A stretch of DNA of 64,000 bases, taken from assembly GCA_046292765.1 (NCBI GenBank), contig JBKBQA010000002.1, forward strand, positions 124,001-188,000, in the 5' to 3' direction. Under the pieces are notes generated by a model. The model was not told where the DNA came from and did no database searches. It was given only the letters and a program-made list of their open reading frames with translations. This DNA comes from PGZG01 sp046292765. GTDB lineage: Bacteria > Pseudomonadota > Gammaproteobacteria > Pseudomonadales > Alcanivoracaceae. Positions within the stretch are counted from its first letter, which is position 1, and every line of letters begins with the position of its first letter. Position numbers and translations under genes: made by a program. Below, piece after piece: positions 27,767 to 36,623 of this stretch.

Positions 27767-28684
27767 ATGGCAACGCCAGTGCGAAGTGCCATCGAGGCAG
27801 TGTCCTCGGTAGTGCTGGGAAAGGAAGAGCAGATTCGTCTGGCTATCGCTTGCCTGCTGGCGCGTGGCCATCTGCTGATCGAGGATCTGCCGGGCATGGG
27901 CAAGACCACGCTGGCCCATGCGCTGGCCCGGGTGTTTTCGCTTGAGTACCGTCGGGTCCAGTTCACCAGCGACATGTTGCCCGCCGATATTCTTGGCGTG
28001 TCGGTATTTGATCCGGATACGCGGCAGTTTCAGTTGCGTGAAGGACCGGTATTTACCCAGTTGTTGCTGGCCGATGAAATCAATCGGGCAACACCGAAAA
28101 CCCAGGGCGCATTGCTGGAGGCAATGGAAGAGCGGCAGGTGACACTGGACGGTGTATCGCGTCCGTTACCGGAGCCCTTCTTCGTGATCGCCACCCAGAA
28201 CCCGGTAACTCAGGCCGGCACCTTCCCGCTGCCGGAGTCGCAGCTTGACCGCTTCCTGATGCGTATTTCGCTTGGCTATCCGTCGGCGGAAACCGAGCGC
28301 GCCCTGCTTGCCGGCAGCGACCGTCGCGACAAGGCCCTGACCATGACGCCGGTGCTTGGTGCAGCCGAATTGATGCAGCAGATGGCACGGGTGGATAAGG
28401 TCCATGCTTCTGCAGACCTGGTCGATTATGTGCAGCGATTGCTCGGTCACAGTCGGACCAGCGGCCTGTTTGTCGCCGGTCTGTCGCCGCGGGCCGGTAT
28501 CGGCTTGCTGCGGGCTGCCCGCGCCTGGGCGCTGTTGGCCGGTCGAGATTATGTTTCGCCGGAAGATGTGCAGGTGGTGCTTGGTCCGGTGACCGCCCAT
28601 CGCCTGCAAGCCAGTGTCGGCGGCGCCCTTGATTCCTCCACCCAGCAGTTGCTGGAGTCGGTACCGGTGGTGCGGCGCGGCTGA
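27767..28684 (+). CDS. MoxR family AAA ATPase
   Basis: 305 residues. AAA_3 domain with Walker A (DLPGMGKTTLAHAL), Walker B (LLLADEINRATPKTQGALLEAMEE) and sensor region (FFVIATQNPVTQAGTFPLPESQLDRF), then the C-terminal lid domain. MoxR proteins are thought to act as chaperone-like ATPases for partner proteins, usually with DUF58/VWA proteins, as in the next gene. Starts two bases after the metZ stop. Confidence 0.92.
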   Translation: MATPVRSAIEAVSSVVLGKEEQIRLAIACLLARGHLLIEDLPGMGKTTLAHALARVFSLEYRRVQFTSDMLPADILGVSVFDPDTRQFQLREGPVFTQLLLADEINRATPKTQGALLEAMEERQVTLDGVSRPLPEPFFVIATQNPVTQAGTFPLPESQLDRFLMRISLGYPSAETERALLAGSDRRDKALTMTPVLGAAELMQQMARVDKVHASADLVDYVQRLLGHSRTSGLFVAGLSPRAGIGLLRAARAWALLAGRDYVSPEDVQVVLGPVTAHRLQASVGGALDSSTQQLLESVPVVRRG

Positions 28685-29643
28685 TGAAGCGTCTGCGCCG
28701 CACGTTCAGCTCGCTTTATCACCGCTGGCTGCAACGGCGCATCCCGCCGGCACGGGAGGTGGTGCTGGACCAGCGCCGTATTTTCATCGTGCCGACCGGT
28801 TACGGATTCCTGTTTCTCACCATTGCCGCGCTGCTGTTTATTGGCGGGATTAATTATGAAAACAATCTGCTGATGGCGTTTTCTTTTCTGCTGGTCAGCA
28901 TTTTCCTGATGTCGATTCTGCACACCTTTCGAAATCTTGCCGGCGTCACGTTAGTGGCAGGCGGCATGCGTCCCGGTTTTGCCGGTGCCTGCGGCGCGCT
29001 TGAAGTGAGAATACTGAGTCAGCGTCGTGCCCATCGCAGCCTGTGGCTGAACTGGCCCGGTGCGCCCGCCGAGGAGATCTCGGTCGAGGCGGATCAGGAG
29101 CGCAGTCTGTGGCTGAGCGTGTCGTTGCGGCACCGGGGGCCACAGCATCCCGGGCGGCTGCATATCGAGAGCCGCTATCCGGTCGGGTTGCTGCGCACCT
29201 GGAGTCTGGTCGATCTTGACCATCTCTGTCTGGCCTGGCCGAAGCCCTTGCCAGGTGGCGAATGCCCGGCCCGTGGTGGCGACGACGACAGTGGCAAACA
29301 ACAGCATGATATCGGCAGCGAGGATTTCGAGGGGCTGCGCAACTATATCGTCGGTGACTCCCTCAAGCTGGTGGACTGGAAAAGTTACGCCCGTGGCCGC
29401 GGCCTCAATACCAAGCTCTTCACCGATCCGGCGGAAGGGCGTCTGTGGCTGGAATGGGAGTTGCTCGCCGGCCTCGACCCGGAAAGTCGTTACAGTCGAC
29501 TGTGCTACTGGGTACTGCAGATGGAGCATCAGTCGTTGCGTTACGGACTCCGGTTGCCGGATGGTGAACTGGCGCCGGCCCATGGGCCTCTTCACCGGGA
29601 ACAGACGCTGGAAATGCTGGCGCTGTCCGGCGGAGGTCGCTGA
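28684..29643 (+). CDS. DUF58 domain membrane-associated protein
   Basis: 319 residues. Basic N-terminus, two adjacent hydrophobic segments at about residues 40-80 (YGFLFLTIAALLFIGGINY and LMAFSFLLVSIFLMSIL), then a DUF58 domain with the typical GSEDFEGLRNYIVGDSLKLVDWKSYARG motif. Function unknown; forms a conserved module with MoxR and the transglutaminase. ATG overlaps the moxR stop. Confidence 0.9.
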   Translation: MKRLRRTFSSLYHRWLQRRIPPAREVVLDQRRIFIVPTGYGFLFLTIAALLFIGGINYENNLLMAFSFLLVSIFLMSILHTFRNLAGVTLVAGGMRPGFAGACGALEVRILSQRRAHRSLWLNWPGAPAEEISVEADQERSLWLSVSLRHRGPQHPGRLHIESRYPVGLLRTWSLVDLDHLCLAWPKPLPGGECPARGGDDDSGKQQHDIGSEDFEGLRNYIVGDSLKLVDWKSYARGRGLNTKLFTDPAEGRLWLEWELLAGLDPESRYSRLCYWVLQMEHQSLRYGLRLPDGELAPAHGPLHREQTLEMLALSGGGR

Positions 29644-31670
29644 TGGCACGGGTCTATCAGGTTCCTCGTCACGCCTTCGTCTGGTTGATGCCGGGAGCCC
29701 TGCTGGCGTCGCTGCCGCATCTCTGGAATGGCCCGCTCTGGTTGCAGGTGATGGTGCCTGCGCTGCTGATCTGGCGGGTGCTGGTACAAAGAGGGCGGTT
29801 CGTGATGCCGGGGCGTCTGGTGCGCGGCCTGCTGCTGATTGGCGCGGTCGGTGCCACCCTGTGGACCTACGGCACCCTGCTTGGGCCAGAAGCGGGAGTT
29901 TGTCTGCTGGTGGCGGCGTTTGCGTTGAAGATGCTGGAGATGTTCCGGCTGCGTGATGCTTATGTGGTGATTATTCTCGCCTGTTTTGTTGTGGCGACCT
30001 CTTTTCTGCTGGCGATCGACCCGCTCACCTCTCTGTACAACCTGCTGGTGCTGATCATCCTGCTCGCGGCGCTGGTGGGTATCAATCATCCTGAGAGCGG
30101 CGTGTCACCCTGGCATCATGTTCGTCAGTCCGGGGCGCTAGTGGTGCAGGCGCTGCCATTGATGGTGGTGCTGTTCGTGTTAGTGCCCCGATTGCCACCG
30201 TTGTGGAGTATGCCGACCAGTCAGTCGCAGGCTCGCACCGGCATGGGCGACTCGATGTCGCCCGGCGAAATCAGCCGGCTGTCGCGTTCGGCGGAAACGG
30301 CATTCCGGGTTGAGTTTGAAGGCCCGGTGCCGGCGCCGGCCCAACGTTACTGGCGTGGCCTCACCTACAGCTGGTTCGATGGTCGGCGCTGGGCCCAGGC
30401 AGTGCCGCCGGCGCTGGACCGGGATGAATATATCCGTTTTGCCGAGACACCGACGCCGAACTGGTATCAGCAGCTGATCGACACCCGCGGCGAGCCTGTC
30501 TGGCGCTATCGGGTGGTCATGAGTCGCACTGGTCGTCAGTGGTTATACGCATTGTCGGTGCCGTTTTCCGACAAGGCCGATGTCGGGCTGGCGCGGGACC
30601 TGAGGCTGGTCAAACGCTCGGATGTTGAAACCACGTTTGATTATTCGGTGGTGAGTTACCGCATGGCCGTCGCCAGCGAGGGTATCGCCGACTGGGAGCG
30701 CAATTTCAATCTGATGCTGCCGCCCCGCAGTAGCCCCCGGGCACACGAAATGGCGCGCCAATGGCGTGAGCAAAGCGATAGCGATGAACAGTTCATCATG
30801 CGTTTGCTGCGATGGTTCAACGAAGAGGCGTTTTACTACACGCTGGAGCCGCCGCTGCTGGGTGAGAATACCGTCGATGATTTTCTGTTCCGCACTCGAC
30901 GTGGGTTCTGCGAGCACTATGCCTCCAGCTTTGCCTTCATGCTGCGCGCGGCTGGCATACCGGCGCGCATTGTCGCCGGGTATCAGGGGGGGGAGCTGAA
31001 TCCCCTCGGCAACCATATGCTGATTCGCCAATACGATGCCCATGTCTGGGTCGAGGCGTGGTTACCAGGCCGTGGCTGGGTGGAGTTTGATCCCACCGCA
31101 GCGGTGGCGCCGGCGCGGATTGAGCTGGGTCTGGAGCAGGCACTGGCCGGCTTTGGCGAGCTGACCGATATCGGTTTCGTCGGCGCCCTGCGCCGCATGC
31201 CGCTGATGGCGCGCCTGAGTCATCTGGCCGATTACATCGAGTTTGGTTGGGCAAAGTGGGTACTGGGTTACAGCCAGCAGCGACAGTTCGAGTTTCTGAC
31301 CCGCTGGATGGGGCAGGTCACACCGCAGAAGATGGCGATTGCCCTGGGCGTCGCGGGAGGAGCGGTAATGCTGCTGGCGCTGGCGTGGATGCTGTGGCAA
31401 GCCCGTCGCCCGGGGCTTGAATGGTGGCAGCGTGAGTACCAGCGCATGGTGCGTCTGTTGCGTCGCCGCGGGCTGGCTGCGGAGGATCATCTGTCGCCCG
31501 CGGCACTGGCCCGGCAGGGAACCGAGCGCTGGCCTCGGGCTGCTGCGCCGCTACAGGACTGGCAACACTGTTACGAACGCGCGGCCTATCGGCCCATGAC
31601 GGGCGATCAGGAACTGATTCGGCGACAATTGATCCGATTGCGTCGGGAAGTGGCGAAGCACCTGCGCTGA
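29643..31670 (+). CDS. tgpA: Transglutaminase TgpA-like membrane protein
   Basis: 675 residues. The N-terminal part has about six helices (DUF3488-like). A large periplasmic transglutaminase core follows with the Cys-His-Asp triad visible in RRGFCEHYASSF, YDAHVWVEAW and WVEFDPTAAV. One more helix lies at about 558-578, and a cytoplasmic DUF4129-like tail ends the protein. In P. aeruginosa TgpA (PA2873) is an essential periplasmic transglutaminase-like protein next to MoxR and DUF58 genes, the same order as here. ATG overlaps the DUF58 stop. Confidence 0.88.
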   Translation: MARVYQVPRHAFVWLMPGALLASLPHLWNGPLWLQVMVPALLIWRVLVQRGRFVMPGRLVRGLLLIGAVGATLWTYGTLLGPEAGVCLLVAAFALKMLEMFRLRDAYVVIILACFVVATSFLLAIDPLTSLYNLLVLIILLAALVGINHPESGVSPWHHVRQSGALVVQALPLMVVLFVLVPRLPPLWSMPTSQSQARTGMGDSMSPGEISRLSRSAETAFRVEFEGPVPAPAQRYWRGLTYSWFDGRRWAQAVPPALDRDEYIRFAETPTPNWYQQLIDTRGEPVWRYRVVMSRTGRQWLYALSVPFSDKADVGLARDLRLVKRSDVETTFDYSVVSYRMAVASEGIADWERNFNLMLPPRSSPRAHEMARQWREQSDSDEQFIMRLLRWFNEEAFYYTLEPPLLGENTVDDFLFRTRRGFCEHYASSFAFMLRAAGIPARIVAGYQGGELNPLGNHMLIRQYDAHVWVEAWLPGRGWVEFDPTAAVAPARIELGLEQALAGFGELTDIGFVGALRRMPLMARLSHLADYIEFGWAKWVLGYSQQRQFEFLTRWMGQVTPQKMAIALGVAGGAVMLLALAWMLWQARRPGLEWWQREYQRMVRLLRRRGLAAEDHLSPAALARQGTERWPRAAAPLQDWQHCYERAAYRPMTGDQELIRRQLIRLRREVAKHLR

Positions 31671-31766
31671 CGTTTATTGACGCGATCAGGCAGTATAACC
31701 TCTGACTTTTAGCCGTCCTGACCTCAGGGCAACGCGACACCAGATTTCATAGCCAGACTGGACACA

Positions 31767-32456
31767 ATGGCCCGACTGCATCCGAGATTGAAAGAGGCTC
31801 TGCCCCTGTTGCCGGCGACCACGCCGGTGCATCTGTTTACGCGCCATTCCGTGCGTGAACTGGCCAAGGATGGCTTCGCCGACTATCGGCTACCACTGAC
31901 GGCACAGGGCGTCGCCATTGCCCGCCAGTGGGGCGGTGAGCTTGGCCGCCCCGTTAGCCGGTTCACCAGCAGCCCAGTGGGACGTTGCGTGGACACTGCC
32001 AGCGCCATGATGGAAGGCGGTATTGACGCCGGGCTGCTCGCTGCTCCACTGGAGATTGAGCGCAGTATGGTGCTGGTGGAGCCGGGCTGCTACGTCGAAG
32101 ATGTCGCTCAGGTCGGTCCGCATTTCATGAAGCTTGGCGCCCTGAGCTTCATCAATCACCACCTCAGTGATGGCCTTCAGGGGCTGCTGTCGCCACAGGC
32201 CGGCCGGGAGAAGTTGCTCTGTTTTTTGCAGGCGCGCCAGCCGGAGCCGGGCTCGCTGGCAGTGCATGTCAGCCATGACACCATTCTGATTGCCTTCGTT
32301 GCCAGTCTGCTCGGGTTGACCGAGGTCACTGAGAAGGACTGGCCGTGGATGATGGAGGGGGTCTGGCTCTGGTTCGATGACCACGAGCTGCACTGGGTCT
32401 GGCGCGGAGAGTGGCAACGCCGCCGCCTTGATCAGCTACTGACAGCGAGATCCTGA
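31767..32456 (+). CDS. Histidine phosphatase superfamily protein
   Basis: 229 residues. The catalytic motif is TRHSVRELA near residue 25 (R-H pair). Other likely phosphate-pocket residues are in TSSPVGRCVDTA and in VHVSHDTILIAF, which carries the second His-Asp. This is the branch-2-like (acid phosphatase/phytase type) arrangement rather than a classical phosphoglycerate mutase RHGE. Substrate unknown. It stands alone with about 100 bases upstream. Confidence 0.75.
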   Translation: MARLHPRLKEALPLLPATTPVHLFTRHSVRELAKDGFADYRLPLTAQGVAIARQWGGELGRPVSRFTSSPVGRCVDTASAMMEGGIDAGLLAAPLEIERSMVLVEPGCYVEDVAQVGPHFMKLGALSFINHHLSDGLQGLLSPQAGREKLLCFLQARQPEPGSLAVHVSHDTILIAFVASLLGLTEVTEKDWPWMMEGVWLWFDDHELHWVWRGEWQRRRLDQLLTARS

Positions 32457-32465
32457 CCGCTCTGG

Positions 32466-32471
32466 TATGAT
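32466..32471 (+). promoter_or_regulatory. Putative extended -10 of the yadG-yadH-type operon
   Basis: TGGTATGAT reads as an extended -10 element 26 bases before the ATG at 32497. No -35 at standard spacing. If real, the ATG at 32467 lies upstream of the transcript start and cannot be used. Confidence 0.25.
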
Positions 32472-32496
32472 CCACCGACCTTTCTCGCGGAGATTG

Positions 32497-33435
32497 ATGC
32501 TCTTGTCTGCTCTTGTGCTGCGCAATGTGCGCAAAACCTATTCTAATGGTGTTGAAGCCCTGAAGGGGATCAGCCTGCAGGTTGAGGCTGGCGATTTTTT
32601 TGCCCTGCTGGGCCCGAACGGTGCTGGCAAGTCCACCACCATTGGCATTGTCAGTTCGCTGGTCAACAAGAGTGCGGGCAGTGTCGAAGTGTTCGGTCAT
32701 GACCTCGACCGGGAGCGGGTGGCCGCCAAGCAGCGCGTTGGCGTCGTGCCGCAGGAGTTCAACTTCAACCAGTTCGAGAAGGTGTTCGATATTCTCGTTA
32801 CCCAGGCCGGCTTCTATGGCATCCCGGCAAAGCTGGCTGGCCAGCGTGCCGAACATTACCTGCGTCGTCTCGGTCTGTGGGAAAAGCGCGACAGTCAGTC
32901 GCGGACGCTGTCCGGCGGCATGAAGCGCCGGTTGATGATCGCCCGGGCGCTGGTGCATGAGCCGGATCTGCTGATTCTCGATGAGCCCACCGCCGGGGTG
33001 GATATCGAGCTGCGTCGTTCGATGTGGGATTTCCTCATTGAGCTGAACCGCCAGGGCAAGACCATTATTCTCACCACTCACTATCTCGAGGAGGCGGAGT
33101 CTCTTTGTCGCCGTATTGCGATCATCGATCACGGTCGCATCGTCGAGGATACCGACATGAAGTCCCTGCTCGAGAAGCTCGACGTTGAAACCTTTGTGCT
33201 GGACCTGGCGGCACCTCTGGCAGAGGCGCCTGTGCTCAACGGCATGACCGTGCGCCTGAAGGATGCGCGCACGCTGGAGGTGGATGTGCCGAAAGCCCAG
33301 CCATTGAACGAGCTGTTTAATGATCTGGCGAAGCGCGATATCTCCGTGCTCAGCATGAGGAACAAGAGTAACCGGCTGGAGGAGTTGTTCCTGCGGCTGG
33401 TGGAACGCAATCTGCCAGCGGGGACAGGCGCATGA
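32497..33435 (+). CDS. yadG: ABC transporter ATP-binding protein, YadG type
   Basis: ATPase of an ABC-2 exporter. Walker A (LLGPNGAGKSTTIG), signature (LSGGMKRRLMIARALVHEP), Walker B (LLILDEPTAGVD) and H-loop (ILTTHYLEEAE) are intact; a regulatory C-terminal segment follows. The ATG at 32497 was chosen over 32467 because the protein then starts like YadG and GGAG lies just before it. 312 residues. Stop overlaps the permease start. Transported substrate unknown. Confidence 0.88.
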   Translation: MLLSALVLRNVRKTYSNGVEALKGISLQVEAGDFFALLGPNGAGKSTTIGIVSSLVNKSAGSVEVFGHDLDRERVAAKQRVGVVPQEFNFNQFEKVFDILVTQAGFYGIPAKLAGQRAEHYLRRLGLWEKRDSQSRTLSGGMKRRLMIARALVHEPDLLILDEPTAGVDIELRRSMWDFLIELNRQGKTIILTTHYLEEAESLCRRIAIIDHGRIVEDTDMKSLLEKLDVETFVLDLAAPLAEAPVLNGMTVRLKDARTLEVDVPKAQPLNELFNDLAKRDISVLSMRNKSNRLEELFLRLVERNLPAGTGA

Positions 33436-34205
33436 GCAGTTCCACCCAGTGGGTCGCATTCCAGACCATTCTGGCGAAAGAAATCCGCCGTTTCCTGCGT
33501 ATCTGGGGCCAGACCCTGCTGCCCCCCGCGATTACCATGACACTGTATTTCGTTATTTTCGGCAACCTGATCGGCAGCCGTATCGGTGAGATGGGTGGCT
33601 TCGACTATATGCAGTTTATCGTGCCTGGCCTGGTCATGATGAGCGTTATTCAGAACAGTTACGGTAATGTGGTGAGCTCATTCTTCTCCACCAAGTTCCA
33701 GCGCTCCATTGAGGAAATGCTGGTGTCGCCAACCTCGGAGCTGACCATTCTGCTTGGTTATGTCGCCGGCGGTGTGGCCCGTGGGATCTGTGTTGGGATT
33801 ATCGTCACACTGCTGTCGCTGTTTTTTACTCGACTGCATATTGAACACCTGTTCGTTACCCTGATCGTGGTGGTGTTAACCGCCACGCTGTTTTCGATCG
33901 GTGGCTTCATCAATGCCATTTTTGCCAACAAGTTCGATGACGTCGCGATTATTCCTACCTTTGTGCTGACGCCGCTGACCTACCTTGGGGGGGTGTTCTA
34001 TTCCATTGATCTGCTGCCGGAATTCTGGCGCACAGTGTCGTTGCTGAACCCGATTGTCTACATGGTCAACACCTTCCGCTATGGCCTGCTGGGCGTCAGC
34101 GATGTCAATGTCTGGGTGTCGCTGGGGATCATCGTCATGTTCACGGTGGCGCTGTTCCTGTTTGCCCTGTGGCTGTTGCAGCGTGGTACCGGCATCCGTC
34201 ACTGA
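33432..34205 (+). CDS. yadH: ABC-2 type transporter permease, YadH type
   Basis: 257 residues with about six helices; the conserved FQTILAKEIRRFLRIWGQTLLPP start, the YFVIFGNLIG region and the family motif FVLTPLTYLGGVFYSIDLLP are present. Works with the ATPase encoded directly upstream (ATG overlaps its stop). Substrate unknown. Confidence 0.9.
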   Translation: MSSSTQWVAFQTILAKEIRRFLRIWGQTLLPPAITMTLYFVIFGNLIGSRIGEMGGFDYMQFIVPGLVMMSVIQNSYGNVVSSFFSTKFQRSIEEMLVSPTSELTILLGYVAGGVARGICVGIIVTLLSLFFTRLHIEHLFVTLIVVVLTATLFSIGGFINAIFANKFDDVAIIPTFVLTPLTYLGGVFYSIDLLPEFWRTVSLLNPIVYMVNTFRYGLLGVSDVNVWVSLGIIVMFTVALFLFALWLLQRGTGIRH

Positions 34206-34263
34206 GCCGGGAGTACCCTGTAGGGATGCGGACGGCATCATGTTTCAACGCGCAGGCCTGCCA

Positions 34264-34269
34264 CTAGAA
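34264..34269 (+). promoter_or_regulatory. Putative -10 element of queF
   Basis: TAGAAT with a poor -35 (TGTTTC, 17 bp upstream). It lies 30 bases before the chosen ATG and would exclude the in-frame ATG at 34269 as a start. Confidence 0.28.
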
Positions 34270-34298
34270 TGGCGTTAACGGTTACCGGAGAGAGGCAC

Positions 34299-35123
34299 AT
34301 GGCCAACCCCTTTGATGACACCCCGCTCGGGCGCCGTACCGAGTACATCGACCAGTACACCCCCGCGCTGCTGTGTCCGGTGCCGCGCTGGGATGCACGC
34401 GAGGTGCTGGACATCGATCCCGCCGGCTTGCCATTCCATGGTGTTGACCTCTGGACTGCCTACGAGGTGTCCTGGCTCGACCCTCGCGGCAAACCGGTGG
34501 TGGCGATGGCGGAGTTCCGGGTGCCCTGCAACAGTCGCAATCTGGTCGAGTCGAAATCGCTCAAGCTGTACATCAACTCGTTTGCCAACACGCGCTTTGA
34601 TTCCTTGCAGAAAGTTCGGGCGCTGATGGAACGGGATCTATCCGATTGTGCCGGCGGCCCGGTGGATGTGCGATTGCTGACGCTGGATGACGCCGCGCGG
34701 GAGCCGTGGCTGGATATCAGCGGCCAATGCATCGACCGTATTGAGCTGGAAGTCGATGACAACGCGGGGGATGTCCGGCTACTGGCAGATCAGGGTGCCG
34801 AGCGCACCGAAACCCTGTACAGCCATTTGCTGCGAAGTCTGTGTCCGGTCACGGGGCAGCCGGACTGGGCCACGGTGGTGGTTCGTTACATCGGGCAGCC
34901 AATCAGTCAGGTGACGCTGCTTCGCTACATTATCTCGCTCCGTAACCATCAGGGTTTTCATGAGCAGATTGTCGAACAGATGTTTGTCGATATTCTCAAT
35001 CAGTGTGCGCCGCGCCAGCTGAGTGTGTACGGGCGCTTTACCCGGCGAGGCGGTCTGGATATCAATCCGTTTCGCTCCAATTTCGACGATCAACCGCTCA
35101 ACCGTCGCATCGTTCGACAATAA
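34299..35123 (+). CDS. queF: NADPH-dependent 7-cyano-7-deazaguanine reductase QueF
   Basis: Reduces preQ0 to preQ1 in queuosine biosynthesis. 274 residues, the long (type II) form with two tandem half-domains. The NADPH-binding QueF motif ESKSLKLY is in the N-terminal half, and the catalytic Cys is in SLCPVTGQPDW in the C-terminal half. Start at 34299 is preceded by GGAGAGAGG; an upstream ATG at 34269 is in frame but unsupported. Confidence 0.95.
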   Translation: MANPFDDTPLGRRTEYIDQYTPALLCPVPRWDAREVLDIDPAGLPFHGVDLWTAYEVSWLDPRGKPVVAMAEFRVPCNSRNLVESKSLKLYINSFANTRFDSLQKVRALMERDLSDCAGGPVDVRLLTLDDAAREPWLDISGQCIDRIELEVDDNAGDVRLLADQGAERTETLYSHLLRSLCPVTGQPDWATVVVRYIGQPISQVTLLRYIISLRNHQGFHEQIVEQMFVDILNQCAPRQLSVYGRFTRRGGLDINPFRSNFDDQPLNRRIVRQ

Positions 35124-35156
35124 CGACATTCTGTGTTCAAACGGGAGCCATGCCGG

Positions 35157-36623
35157 TTACAGGCCCAGCGGCCAGCCGAGAGTGAGCCAAAGGCCGAGCA
35201 GTATCGTCCAGCCGAGCAGAAGGGTGAGACTGTAGGGCAGCATCATCGCCATCAGAGTGCCAATCCCCGCCGCAGGATCGTGGCGACGGACGAAGCCGAG
35301 CACCAGCGCAAAGTAGGGCATCAACGGTGTGATGATATTGGTAGCGGAATCGCCGACCCGGAACGCGGCTTGCGCTGCCTCCGGCGTCACGCCAAGCAGC
35401 ATCAGCATCGGCACCAAAAGTGGCGCCAGCAGTGCCCACTTCGCTGACGCGCTGCCCACCAGCAGATTGATCAGCGCCACCAGCAGCACCAGTCCGATTA
35501 GCAGCGCCGGCGCTGGCAAGCCGGTGTCGGCAAGCGCTGCGGCGCCTTTTACCGCCAGCACCAGCGACAAGCCTGACCAATTGAACCAGGCCACAAACTG
35601 GGCAGCAAAAAACATCAGCACCAGATAGCCGGCGAGCTGAGCCATGGTGGTTTCGAGGGCGATAATGACGTCGCTGGCGCGGCGGAAGCGACCACTGGCG
35701 CGGCCATAACAAATGCCACTCATGGCAAAGCCCAGCGCAATGATAATGACAATCCCGTGCATGAATGGCGAGCTGAGCAGTGCGCCGGTTTCCGGGTGCC
35801 GCAGCGGTGCGCCGGCGGGCAGGGCGAGCAGCGCGATCACCGTCAGGTAGGCAAGTGCGCAGAGCACGGTGGAGCTGATCGGGGTGTGGTCGGCGCTGAT
35901 TTGCTCCGGCTCCGCTGAGTCGGTTGGACAGTCGGTGGTTCTTGCCGTCACCAGCGTGATAACACCCACCACCAGCGCCACGGACGCGAGCATAAACCAG
36001 TAGTTGGCCGCCGCACTGACAGTGGCTGTGGGGTCGAGTGTGCGAGCCGCTTCGGTGCTGATCCCGGCCAGCAGTGCATCGACGGGGCCAAGCAGCAGGT
36101 TGGCGCTGAAGCCGCCCGACACGCCGGCGAAAGCCACCGCAATACCGGTCAGCGGAGAGCGTCCTGCCTGCCGAAACAGCAGCGCCGCCAGTGGAACCAG
36201 CACCACATAACCGGCGTCGGCGGCAAGGCTCGACAGCACCCCGGCGAGCGCCACCAGTGGCACCAGTAGTGGGCCCGGCGCGCGCCGCACCAGTGCGGTC
36301 AACATTCTTCCCAGCAGGCCGGATTGCTCGGCCAAACCAATCCCGAGCATCGCCACCAGCACCACGCCCAGAGGCGCGAAGCCGGTGAAGTTGCTGACCA
36401 TGCTGGTCAGCATCCAGCGCAGACCATCGCCAGAGAGCAGTGAGCGAACCTGAATGATTTCCGCGCTGACAGGGTGCGCAGCCTGCGGTCCGATAACAGC
36501 CAGTAGTGCGCTGACCGGGAGCAGCAACAGGCATAGCCAGACAAACAGCAGCGTGGGGTGGGGCAACCGATTGCCCAGAGATTCAATCGCGCCGAGCCAG
36601 CCTGTCCGTGGTGGCGAGGCCAT
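35157..36623 (-). CDS. abgT: AbgT family transporter
   Basis: 488-residue inner-membrane protein with about 12-13 helices. Family signatures visible: MVSNFTGFAPLGVVLVAMLGIGLAEQSG and GGFSANLLLGPVDALLAGIS. AbgT proteins import p-aminobenzoyl-glutamate in E. coli; some relatives (MtrF, YdaH) export sulfonamides, so direction and substrate are open. The ATG overlaps the stop of the cyclase gene (TGATG), so the two are translationally coupled. Confidence 0.88.
   Translation of the reverse strand: MASPPRTGWLGAIESLGNRLPHPTLLFVWLCLLLLPVSALLAVIGPQAAHPVSAEIIQVRSLLSGDGLRWMLTSMVSNFTGFAPLGVVLVAMLGIGLAEQSGLLGRMLTALVRRAPGPLLVPLVALAGVLSSLAADAGYVVLVPLAALLFRQAGRSPLTGIAVAFAGVSGGFSANLLLGPVDALLAGISTEAARTLDPTATVSAAANYWFMLASVALVVGVITLVTARTTDCPTDSAEPEQISADHTPISSTVLCALAYLTVIALLALPAGAPLRHPETGALLSSPFMHGIVIIIALGFAMSGICYGRASGRFRRASDVIIALETTMAQLAGYLVLMFFAAQFVAWFNWSGLSLVLAVKGAAALADTGLPAPALLIGLVLLVALINLLVGSASAKWALLAPLLVPMLMLLGVTPEAAQAAFRVGDSATNIITPLMPYFALVLGFVRRHDPAAGIGTLMAMMLPYSLTLLLGWTILLGLWLTLGWPLGL

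Noticed and set aside
31677..31699. TTGACG and TATAAC as a promoter for the histidine phosphatase gene
   Set aside because: The two hexamers are only 11 bp apart, too close for a sigma-70 promoter.
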